A model generated the notes under the pieces. That model made no database searches. It had not been told where the DNA came from and saw only the letters and a list, made by a program, of their open reading frames with translations. The position numbers and the translations under genes are program-made. Below, in pieces: positions 1 through 8,844 of a stretch of 64,000 bases of DNA; within the stretch, counting starts at the first letter, position 1; every line of letters starts with the position of its first letter. This DNA comes from Candidatus Woesearchaeota archaeon (GTDB lineage: Archaea > Nanobdellota > Nanobdellia > Woesearchaeales > JABGUJ01): NCBI GenBank assembly GCA_018646625.1, contig JABGUJ010000002.1:1-64000 (forward strand), given 5' to 3'.

Positions 1-969
<969 letters not shown>

Positions 970-1076
970 TTATTTTCGTACGCTCGCTTAATTAGACTTT
1001 TTAGAAACTTAAATCAATAGGAATTGACTTAATTACAAGGTTAATTGATCTCTATTCAACCAATTACGTGTTCACC

Positions 1077-1135
1077 AATACTTAATCTTGATCATTAAGT
1101 ATTATTTGCCTAGAATTCCCCCAAACTCGGAATTC
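1077..1135 (-). other. 16S leader with two perfect inverted repeats (candidate processing or regulatory hairpins)
   Basis: AATACTTAAT(1077-1086)/ATTAAGTATT(1094-1103) and GAATTCC(1113-1119)/GGAATTC(1129-1135). Confidence 0.55.
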
Positions 1136-1182
1136 GTGGTGTTGATTAGACTTTCAAGGGCAATTTGTTCAAAAAACTTCCC

Positions 1183-1198
1183 CTTTAAATAACTTTCC
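1183..1198 (-). promoter_or_regulatory. Putative archaeal BRE/TATA promoter of the 16S rRNA gene
   Basis: Minus strand reads GGAAAGTTATTTAAAGGGG, a purine-rich BRE-like element followed by a TATA-like box, upstream of the 16S leader. Confidence 0.45.
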
Positions 1199-1370
1199 AA
1201 AGGAAGAATTTTATGATCTTTATGAAGCTCGTTTTCTTTTCTCTTTCCGGATTCTCTTCCGTTGCCATTTCCATCTCATTTGGCCTTTCTTTTTCCAACG
1301 TCTTGAACTTCTTTTCATTTGTAAGTGCTGGTCGATACAGGGTATTTATTAATGTTTCTCTTTCTAATGC

Positions 1371-2567
1371 CTATTTCCTGCCTGTTCCGCCTAACCATCT
1401 GGGTAAGTATGATCTCAGTTTTCTTTTTGGTTCTGGAGTTGCGACAACTGATGTTGGTGCTGGTTCAACTGTTTCTCCAGCTTTTAATCTTTCAATTGCA
1501 TCACCATATGGTACAGTGCCTGTGGCTTGGAACGGACCCTGTGGTAGGTCTGGAACATCTGTCTCGCCACTAGCTGCGATTGGTATTCGTACTGCGGGCA
1601 TTCCCGGAATTGTGTCGCCTGTTCTTGAATCTTCTAATGCTTCGTCGTCTGGTATAATTGGTATTCCTGCATTTGGATTGTCTACAGGTACTTCCTCGAA
1701 TGGTAATTGTGCTACCGTATGCTCTACAGGTTCATACCTGTCGGATACGGGTCTTCTGTTTTCTGTTTCTTCTCTTAATATACGTGCACTGTCATCTATT
1801 GATTCTACATCCGCTGGTTGGATTTCAATCTCGGGTTCGCCAAGCGTGTGTAGATATGCACCTGAAAGAGCTCTCACCATTTCTACTCTTGCTTCAATTT
1901 CTGCAACAATTGGTTTAAGATGTGTTTCATATTTTTCCATTAGTGCATCTGCAACAGTTTGGTTTCCGTTTCTTAGTAATGTTTCATACACATTTGCAAC
2001 TGGATCAACAAGTATTGAGTCAACATCAATTTGTGATTTGCTTAAGTTTAAGTTTTCTTTTTGAGTCTTTATGTGTAAATATCTTTTTTTAAGACCAATT
2101 GCTTGTTCTGCATCGTCGATTGAACCTTCCCTTGTTAGTGTATCAATTCTTCTGCTAAGTTCTTGTAGTTTGTTCTCAACTCTTCTTCCGTTCTTTGTAT
2201 AAAACTTTTGAGCTTTTGCTTCGTTAGTTCTTAGTAGGTGTTCATAAGTGTCTAGTGCGAAAAGTGATGCGTATCTTTTCGTAAGTGCATCTTTTCTTTT
2301 TGTTTGTCTTCTTGTTTCACTTCCTTCTATTGTTAGAAGTGTGTCGAGTTCTTTGTCAACTTCTGCAATTGCATCATCAATTTCTGTTTTGTTAACTTTG
2401 TAATATGATTCTGCTCTGCTGTTTCCTTTTGCAACAAGTGCTGCGTATTGATCGAGATATTGATTTGTTTCTTGTGCTGGTGCTTTGTGATGTGATTCTG
2501 AAGCTCTCGCTTCCAAATTTGATGCGTTCATTGATGCATCTTGTGCAATTGCGTGTTGGTATAACAT
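1371..2567 (-). CDS. Hypothetical protein, helical/coiled-coil N-terminal part and Pro/acidic C-terminal part
   Basis: 398 aa ORF, charged heptad-like composition; the opposite-strand ORF overlaps as a shadow. Confidence 0.75.
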   Translation of the reverse strand: MLYQHAIAQDASMNASNLEARASESHHKAPAQETNQYLDQYAALVAKGNSRAESYYKVNKTEIDDAIAEVDKELDTLLTIEGSETRRQTKRKDALTKRYASLFALDTYEHLLRTNEAKAQKFYTKNGRRVENKLQELSRRIDTLTREGSIDDAEQAIGLKKRYLHIKTQKENLNLSKSQIDVDSILVDPVANVYETLLRNGNQTVADALMEKYETHLKPIVAEIEARVEMVRALSGAYLHTLGEPEIEIQPADVESIDDSARILREETENRRPVSDRYEPVEHTVAQLPFEEVPVDNPNAGIPIIPDDEALEDSRTGDTIPGMPAVRIPIAASGETDVPDLPQGPFQATGTVPYGDAIERLKAGETVEPAPTSVVATPEPKRKLRSYLPRWLGGTGRK

Positions 2568-2681
2568 TTTGATAGATTCCTCCTAATTACTAGTATTATA
2601 GACTTTTGAGGACCTATATAAAGGTTTCTATTTTAACCACTAGCAGGTAATGAATAAAAAAATAAGTAAAAAAAGATAGAA

Positions 2682-2891
2682 TTAGAATCCTCTGCTTTTT
2701 TTGTGACATTCAGAACAACGTACTTCTTTACCTTCTGTAGGTTGGAACGGTACTTTACATTCTTGGCCGCAATCACAGCAAACTGCATCGTGCATTTCTC
2801 TTGGTCCGTTGTTGAACCTTCTTGGGCCTGAGCCTCGTCTGTCGTTTCCGCCTCTTCCTTGTGGTCTGAAACCACCATTTCTATTATCCAT
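2682..2891 (-). CDS. Small zinc-ribbon protein (CxxC-x17-CxxC type)
   Basis: Gly/Arg-rich N-terminus followed by CCDCGQECKVPFQPTEGKEVRCSECHKK. Confidence 0.75.
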   Translation of the reverse strand: MDNRNGGFRPQGRGGNDRRGSGPRRFNNGPREMHDAVCCDCGQECKVPFQPTEGKEVRCSECHKKSRGF

Positions 2892-3058
2892 TTTTTTCCT
2901 CGGTTTATTTTATCATAATAGTTATTTTGTCTATTATGTTGGCAGCTTTCTGTCTGCAGTGTATATATGTCTTTGTTTATTTAGTTTAGAGAATAGAATG
3001 CCCCGAACGGATACATACCCGGTACGGTTAATTAAGGTCTAAAATCAAAGAATATTAG

Positions 3059-3319
3059 TTATTTCCGTCTCGTTTTTCGAGTCCTTGCTCTATAACTCTT
3101 TCTTGGCTTACGTATTGTTCTAGTTCTTACAACTCTCTTAACAGTACGCGTTTTTTTTGGTCTTGTGAGTTTCCTCCATACATGATTTGGTAAATCATTT
3201 GCATAAAGTTTTTTGCCACATTTTTTACAAAACCAATTACACCATTTTTTATCATATCTAGCTTGATGCTTACAGAATGCTGATCTTATGTAACATTTGA
3301 TTGAATATATTAGTCCCAT
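3059..3319 (-). CDS. Small basic Cys-containing hypothetical protein
   Basis: 86 aa; CNWFCKKCGKKL motif and Arg/Lys-rich C-terminus; 1 nt from the next ORF upstream. Confidence 0.5.
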   Translation of the reverse strand: MGLIYSIKCYIRSAFCKHQARYDKKWCNWFCKKCGKKLYANDLPNHVWRKLTRPKKTRTVKRVVRTRTIRKPRKSYRARTRKTRRK

Positions 3320-3320
3320 T

Positions 3321-3674
3321 TTACCTCATCGTATACTTTTTGACAATACCGTGCTTCTCTAACAAGTATTTTCTAACTTTTTGACGATTCATATGGCCTT
3401 GTCTTCCTTTTGTCCATCTCCTGACATTTCTACCTTTAACCGGAAACGTATGATGGCTTGCTGCAATAACTACTCTAAATAAGTCGTCTTTGGTCGGTTT
3501 ACGTCGGTGAGTTTTCTTGAATTTATTTAACAGCATACTGTATTTTCTATTTGCTTTAGCTATGTTCTTTTTAGAAATTCCTGGCGTTCTTCTGCTGCGC
3601 CTACCAGTGCGTCTTCTTGTCCTAATGGGTTTGCTTAATCTGAATAATCTTTTTAGCCAGTTTAATATTCCCAT
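3321..3674 (-). CDS. Small highly basic hypothetical protein
   Basis: 117 aa, Arg/Lys-rich, tightly linked to the 86-aa ORF. Confidence 0.5.
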   Translation of the reverse strand: MGILNWLKRLFRLSKPIRTRRRTGRRSRRTPGISKKNIAKANRKYSMLLNKFKKTHRRKPTKDDLFRVVIAASHHTFPVKGRNVRRWTKGRQGHMNRQKVRKYLLEKHGIVKKYTMR

Positions 3675-3809
3675 TTTACTTTCTTCACATCAATTCCTTT
3701 GCTGCTTGTGAAAGTCTCTTTTTCTCATGAGTATTTGTATAGAATTAATAAAAAACCCTGGGAAAACGCAGTGACTTGCGCCATAATGCGTTAACCGTAG
3801 GGATATCAT

Positions 3810-3883
3810 GCCCCGAACGGGATTCGAACCCGTGTCCACGGCACGAAAGGCCGTAATGATTGACCGGACTACACCATCGGGGC
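3810..3883 (-). tRNA. tRNA-Glu (TTC)
   Basis: GCCCCGA...TCGGGGC acceptor; anticodon stem-loop ACGGC-CTTTCGT-GCCGT; T arm ACGGGTTCGAATCCCGT. Confidence 0.95.
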
Positions 3884-3899
3884 GTATAAAATGTATGAT

Positions 3900-4020
3900 G
3901 GGCCTGGGGGGATTTGAACCCCTGACCTCTGGCTGACTTAAATCCATGCCTTTGATTGTGATTTTGGAAGACATGCGGTCTTATAAGACCAGCGCTCTAA
4001 CCAGACTGAGCTACAGGCCC
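3900..4020 (-). tRNA. tRNA-Ile (TAT) with 47-nt intron (genomic 3935-3981) at position 37/38
   Basis: GGGCCTG/CAGGCCC acceptor; CTGGT/GCCAG anticodon stem; BHB motif with CTTA/TAAG central helix, bulges TAA and TCA; the spliced loop is CTTATAA, anticodon TAT. Confidence 0.85.
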
Positions 4021-4065
4021 AATGAGGGCAAGAATTTCTACACTACTTTTAAAGGTTTCGATGTC

Positions 4066-4635
4066 TTACCACCTGTATCTTATTTTTCTATATTCTTCAA
4101 AAAGCACCGAATCTGATAAAACTTGATACCTTCTGTGCTTTACATTAAATCTTTCATAGGCTGGATCGACTAAAAATTCGCCAACCTCTGTTAGAACTGT
4201 TGCGCATGCATGATCAACTCTATCTCCTTTATGATCTTTTGAAACCTCTGTGTAATATGAGTCAATGCCAAGACATCGTGCAATCGTGATGTAAAGAAAA
4301 GCCATCTCTCCGCAAACACCGGTTTTATCTCTTAATACTTCTATTGAATTTCGATATATATATGGGAACCCTGTTTTTTTCTCATCTTTTCTTTCATAAT
4401 CGTATGTTATGTTTCTTAGCATCCAATCAAAGACTGCTCTTGATTTCTCATGTTTTGATTCTGTATGTGTTGTAAATGCATTTATTACCTTGGCCAGATC
4501 TTTGTCAATTACAAAAGGATAATCTGTTAGATCGCAACAAACTATTAGTCTGTAATCTGTATTGATGTGGGTAATATCTAGATGAGGTTTGTTATTTTGA
4601 TTGCTGTGTTTTATTCTAGTAACTAGGTCTGACAT
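4066..4635 (-). CDS. Transglutaminase-like (papain-fold) protein, last gene of the ubiquitin-like operon
   Basis: GVCGEMAFLYITIARCLGIDSYYTEV ... VDHACATV ... FLVDPAYERF fits the Cys-His-Asp transglutaminase core; overlaps the JAB ORF by 13 nt. Confidence 0.85.
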   Translation of the reverse strand: MSDLVTRIKHSNQNNKPHLDITHINTDYRLIVCCDLTDYPFVIDKDLAKVINAFTTHTESKHEKSRAVFDWMLRNITYDYERKDEKKTGFPYIYRNSIEVLRDKTGVCGEMAFLYITIARCLGIDSYYTEVSKDHKGDRVDHACATVLTEVGEFLVDPAYERFNVKHRRYQVLSDSVLFEEYRKIRYRW

Positions 4636-5831
4636 TTTAACTTTAGAAATATATCTTCTATTTGTGTTCTGTATCTTCTAGATGCATATCTATTTCTCTT
4701 TATAATCCTAGATAACATATCTACGTCTGCGACACTATATTTGGTGTCTTTCATTACTTTTCTCACTTCTGTTATTCTATCTTTCCAGAAATAAGTTCTT
4801 TTGTTATCTTGATAGAAATCTCCTGAGAGAATCTTTGCAATTCTTGCAATGCTTTTTGTTTCAGATATGTAAAATTTTCTGATTGCTTTTGTATAATTAA
4901 GATCTTTGTATTTTATTCTTTGTTCTAGTTTTGTAGTTCTATTTTTGGAGCTTGCCGAGATTTGATGATGGTTTGTGTCTATTTCATTAAGTATTTCTTC
5001 AAGTCTTTCTGGTGGGGGATTGCTGGACGCGATATCGGACTTGATCTTACCTCTTATATCATTACATATTTCTCTGATCTCTTTTGTTCTTACTCTGCGA
5101 TCATCGTCAACAATAACTATTTTTGGTTCGACTATGGTGTCTTCTGAAGACTCTTGTTTTATTTCTCCGTATGGTTCTTCATCTAATGAGTTAACTACTA
5201 CACTATATGCAAATCCTTTCTTTATTTTTCGTTTACTAGTTATGTTTTTGACATTTGGTTGATTTATTCTAGTCTCTTCAATTTCAATCTCAATTACTCT
5301 GTCTAGATTCTGAGGATCTCTTATTCTAAGAGTTCTGCTATCATTGTTTATCCACTCCGCTTTGTGCTCTGTTTCTTTCCATTGTACTCTTTCTGTTTCT
5401 ACTGTGAGTTGGTTGTGAGAATAAAGCATTGAAGATAGTCTAGAAAAGTTTTCTACATCTGTAGTTGAATGAAATGTTGGATGATCTCCATGACTGTGCC
5501 ACCATCCTATTATTTTTCGGTTATCAGATCTTATTTGTTCTATTGTTCTTAGTTCACTATCAGGATTGACTGTACAACTACTTGTTGTTACATATTGTTG
5601 AACTGGTATTATTGCGTCCGTTGCAATTCCGTCATCTTTGTCTCTTTCGGCTGTGAGATATCCATAACATTCTAGTGGTGATTCTGTGATTGATTTTATT
5701 AACTTGGCATACAAATGCATTTTAGTATATGCATAACGAGTTATTGTGATTTTATCAGGCATGATGAACTCAGCAGGTGTGGCCAAGAGTTCTCTGACTT
5801 TATAATTGGGCGAGATCATGTGTGTTCGCAC
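4623..5831 (-). CDS. JAB/JAMM (MPN) metallopeptidase-domain protein with long C-terminal extension
   Basis: Upstream Glu in PLECYGYL and WWHSHGDHPTFHSTTD, a complete H-x-H-x7-S-x2-D JAMM motif. Start may be the internal ATG at ~5819 (ATGA overlap with the E1 stop). Confidence 0.88.
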   Translation of the reverse strand: MRTHMISPNYKVRELLATPAEFIMPDKITITRYAYTKMHLYAKLIKSITESPLECYGYLTAERDKDDGIATDAIIPVQQYVTTSSCTVNPDSELRTIEQIRSDNRKIIGWWHSHGDHPTFHSTTDVENFSRLSSMLYSHNQLTVETERVQWKETEHKAEWINNDSRTLRIRDPQNLDRVIEIEIEETRINQPNVKNITSKRKIKKGFAYSVVVNSLDEEPYGEIKQESSEDTIVEPKIVIVDDDRRVRTKEIREICNDIRGKIKSDIASSNPPPERLEEILNEIDTNHHQISASSKNRTTKLEQRIKYKDLNYTKAIRKFYISETKSIARIAKILSGDFYQDNKRTYFWKDRITEVRKVMKDTKYSVADVDMLSRIIKRNRYASRRYRTQIEDIFLKLKCQT

Positions 5832-7006
5832 CTCTGTATTGTTTTTCGTATTCCTAGCGGATGATCGTCGAGGGAACTATAGAATAATTGTCCTTTAGTT
5901 GGTGAACTATTTGAAAGAATTCGTTTAGCTTCTGTAATTACTGCACATCCTATTACGCAATTTGTGTAAACTACCGATGGCTCGTGGCTATTGGAGATGC
6001 AACTATTTGTGTTATTTTTTTCAAATTTATTATCTACTAGTGGTGCCTGACACTCGATACATGCAGTTTTATCTGGTTGGTATGTTGTAACTTGTCCGTC
6101 GAATGGTGTTGTACCTCCATCAATTAGCGCGATTCTATTTGTTCTACATATTTGATTAAGATATTTTCTCGTTTCCGCATTATCGACACATGATATTATT
6201 AAATCATATTGTGCTTCGACAACTTTTGTTTCGTCAAAATAGTTTTCTGCTGCTTTTTGTTTTATTGATCTGAATCTTAACTGTGGGTGTATTTCTCTTA
6301 GTCTTCTAACACAGATGTCTGCTTTTGATTTTCCTGTGGATTCATCCAGTGTAAATAATGGTTGTCTGTTCTTGTTAGTTTCTTCAATTAAATCATCATC
6401 ACAAATAGTGATGTTGAATCCTTCTGCTGCGGCACAAAGACTTGTATAGTTTCCAAGTGCTCCTGCGCCAACTATTAGAATATTTCCTTGTGTTTTTTTT
6501 TGAATTGGATTGTTCTCGACTGTATTCCTGCCGCTTATAGTTCTTTCATAATCTCGTAGTCTAAATGCACTTCTCCGAATTTTATTAGTGATTGTGCCTG
6601 CGAGTATACCTAAGAAATCTATTTCGCAACTATGATTGAAGATTGTCTGTTGAGATTTGATGGTATATTTACTACTTGTTGTGTCAATAACAACACTTGA
6701 ATCGGTGCACATGTATGGGTGGGGGTGAGAGTGAAATGCATTAACAACTATCTCGGGATTCATCTTTTTAACAAGATCTTCTAGTTGTAAAACTCTGCTT
6801 TCTTGTGAGGGTACAAGAATAATTTCATTCTCTTTTGTTGCGTATGTGTGGTCGATTAAGGTTATTGCACCAACTTCAATTCCTGTGAGTGTGCATACCA
6901 TAAATTGTGCTAATGCATTAGTTCCGATTAGTGTAACTGAAATATCTTTAAGTGCGTCTTGATTCCAACCGATGATTTGTTCTTGTGTTAGTGTTCTTTG
7001 TCTCAT
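5816..7006 (-). CDS. E1-like/ThiF adenylyltransferase with an extra degenerate N-terminal adenylation-like domain
   Basis: NILIVGAGALGNY, DDDLIEETNKNRQ, STGKSKAD, ISCVDNAETRKYLN, CIEC; the N-terminal half shows VTLIGTNALAQF..GAITLIDH..TKENEIIL..KMNPEIVVNAF. Confidence 0.9.
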   Translation of the reverse strand: MRQRTLTQEQIIGWNQDALKDISVTLIGTNALAQFMVCTLTGIEVGAITLIDHTYATKENEIILVPSQESRVLQLEDLVKKMNPEIVVNAFHSHPHPYMCTDSSVVIDTTSSKYTIKSQQTIFNHSCEIDFLGILAGTITNKIRRSAFRLRDYERTISGRNTVENNPIQKKTQGNILIVGAGALGNYTSLCAAAEGFNITICDDDLIEETNKNRQPLFTLDESTGKSKADICVRRLREIHPQLRFRSIKQKAAENYFDETKVVEAQYDLIISCVDNAETRKYLNQICRTNRIALIDGGTTPFDGQVTTYQPDKTACIECQAPLVDNKFEKNNTNSCISNSHEPSVVYTNCVIGCAVITEAKRILSNSSPTKGQLFYSSLDDHPLGIRKTIQRCEHT

Positions 7007-8149
7007 TTAATTCACATAATTATTTGGAAAATTGTCTGGAGAAAGATCTTTGTAGGGTGTTGCACCCTCTAAGTAACCATGTACGATATTATTTGCAGCT
7101 AGAACTAAGTTTGCATATGCTTTTTCATGCGGAATTGCGATTGAGTCGGGAATCTTATTTGTCCCCATACATATATTTTGAAATGATTTGTTTCTTTCTG
7201 ATAAGAATGGATGAGAATAATGTTCAACAATTTGTGGGTGTGATTGCTGTATTGTTCCGTGTCTTATTCTTATCTTTGTAGCAACACGACAACTGTTGAA
7301 ATAGTATTTCTCACTAGTACATTGATGAGTGGTTCTAATTGAGAAATTAGGAATTCTTAAGTAAATATAATAATCATCACCTTTTGAAAATACTCCTAAA
7401 TTATCTTTTTCGCAGAATCCATTTTCTTTTAACTCGAGAAGCAACCTGCTTTTTTGAGTCGCTAATTTATCATCATATTTGGTTTGTAATTTGATTGAAG
7501 AACTTAACTCTGATTGTACTCTTCTTTCTAATTGGTTAAGGTTGGCTGAGCTGGTGGAGATCTCTAGATGCTGTTCTCCATATTTAATCTGAAAATTCGC
7601 AGGATTGTGTTGTGAGTTTAATGAATAAACTCTGTTCTGCCACACAAGAATGGTGTTATTTGTTAACGGAGTGGGGAGCTGAGTTGTTTGGTTGGATTGG
7701 AGGGTGTGGAGTAATTTTGTTAGATTGGTGGACCAAGATAGCAATCTTTTTGTTGTTTGATTATGAACTCTTGAGGTGTGTAGAGGTAGTATCTTTTCAA
7801 AGATTTCATTTAGAATTACTTCTTGACTGAGATTAGTATAGTATTCTGTTTCACGTTGACGTGATTTGACTAATTGCTTAGATCTTAGTAAATTGACTGC
7901 TGCATCTATTTTATGTTTTTGAGATCTTATGTAATATTTGTGTAGATCATCTAGCGAGCAAGACCTTTCCAAAGGAATTTCTTCAGCCCCTATTACGAGT
8001 TTTGTGTAAGAAGAGGTTTTGAAATTTTTGCAAGGCTCCCATAATCTGTTATCGAGAAGTGCACATAATTTTATACTTTTCAGGTGATGTATTATTGTGT
8101 GCGTTGGAAGCTCTGCTATACCTTTGACTTTTGTAACCAAGTCCAACAT
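7007..8149 (-). CDS. Hypothetical protein with a possible C-terminal E2/RWD-like domain
   Basis: HPQIVEHYSHPFLSERNKSFQNICMGTNK near the C-terminus resembles the HPx...G-x-(I/V)-C-(L/M)-G region of prokaryotic E2-like proteins; the gene directly precedes the E1 gene. Confidence 0.55.
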   Translation of the reverse strand: MLDLVTKVKGIAELPTHTIIHHLKSIKLCALLDNRLWEPCKNFKTSSYTKLVIGAEEIPLERSCSLDDLHKYYIRSQKHKIDAAVNLLRSKQLVKSRQRETEYYTNLSQEVILNEIFEKILPLHTSRVHNQTTKRLLSWSTNLTKLLHTLQSNQTTQLPTPLTNNTILVWQNRVYSLNSQHNPANFQIKYGEQHLEISTSSANLNQLERRVQSELSSSIKLQTKYDDKLATQKSRLLLELKENGFCEKDNLGVFSKGDDYYIYLRIPNFSIRTTHQCTSEKYYFNSCRVATKIRIRHGTIQQSHPQIVEHYSHPFLSERNKSFQNICMGTNKIPDSIAIPHEKAYANLVLAANNIVHGYLEGATPYKDLSPDNFPNNYVN

Positions 8150-8150
8150 C

Positions 8151-8609
8151 TTATTTGTATCCGCCTAGACCTTGGGTTGCAACTTCTATATCGAGTCCTT
8201 TGTATTTCTGTGAATCTATAGAACGTTCCTCAAAAAAGAATGGATTTCCATCTAATGCTCTTGCGTTGGGATTAAGGTATTTTTTTGGCTCGACGTCATC
8301 TCTTTCTAGATATCCGTTATCAAATTCTCTTTGATTACCTTCTTCATCTAATGCTCTTATTGCTAGAATCTCTATGCCTGTTGTTTGTGGATTTTCTAAG
8401 AACGCGTTGCACCTTGTTAACATTTCATTAACTGAATTTGCTATGTTTTTCTCGTCGTCATTAAATCCATTATCTTTAACTAAGTAATGTATTAGATCTT
8501 TTATTGTGGTTTCTGGATTTGATTCTAGTTTCTCAGTTACTTCTTTTGTTATTGGCTCAACTTCTGCAAATGGATGCTTAAGTCTAGCGATGTATCTATC
8601 TTTGCTCAT
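8151..8609 (-). CDS. GG-tailed small protein; candidate ubiquitin-like modifier precursor or substrate
   Basis: 152 aa ending ...EVATQGLGGYK; first gene of the operon; 1 nt before the E2-like start; RBS-like GGGTGATAATATG. Confidence 0.7.
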   Translation of the reverse strand: MSKDRYIARLKHPFAEVEPITKEVTEKLESNPETTIKDLIHYLVKDNGFNDDEKNIANSVNEMLTRCNAFLENPQTTGIEILAIRALDEEGNQREFDNGYLERDDVEPKKYLNPNARALDGNPFFFEERSIDSQKYKGLDIEVATQGLGGYK

Positions 8610-8844
8610 ATTATCACCCTTAGATTTTGTTGAGAATTAGTTGTTTTGTAGACTTAATGTGACTTTGGTGTTAGAATTCGGAGTTTATTTCATACTGGTT
8701 CTATAGTTTTTAATTATTTAGAAATTCATTTCGTTTAATTACGGAGTCGTAAATTTATTTTATGATTTGATTTCTTTTTCCATTACTTATTTTCTTATTT
8801 AATCGAAACATTTATAAACAAAATTGAGCTGTTTTTAAACATCA

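Noticed and set aside
1213-2064. Plus-strand ORFs 1213-2064, 1325-1573 and 1658-1918
   Set aside because: Shadow ORFs opposite the better-composed 398-aa minus-strand ORF; Ser/Phe-rich composition typical of antisense frames.
1371-2558. GG near the C-terminus (RWLGGTGRK) of the 398-aa protein as a second modifier-like tail
   Set aside because: Not linked to the E1/JAB operon and the tail context is basic and low-complexity; most likely coincidence.
2633-2878. Minus ORF 2633-2878 overlapping the zinc-ribbon gene
   Set aside because: Out of frame with the convincing CxxC-x17-CxxC protein.
3690-3974. 94-aa ORF 3690-3974 (-)
   Set aside because: Spans the tRNA-Glu and tRNA-Ile genes.
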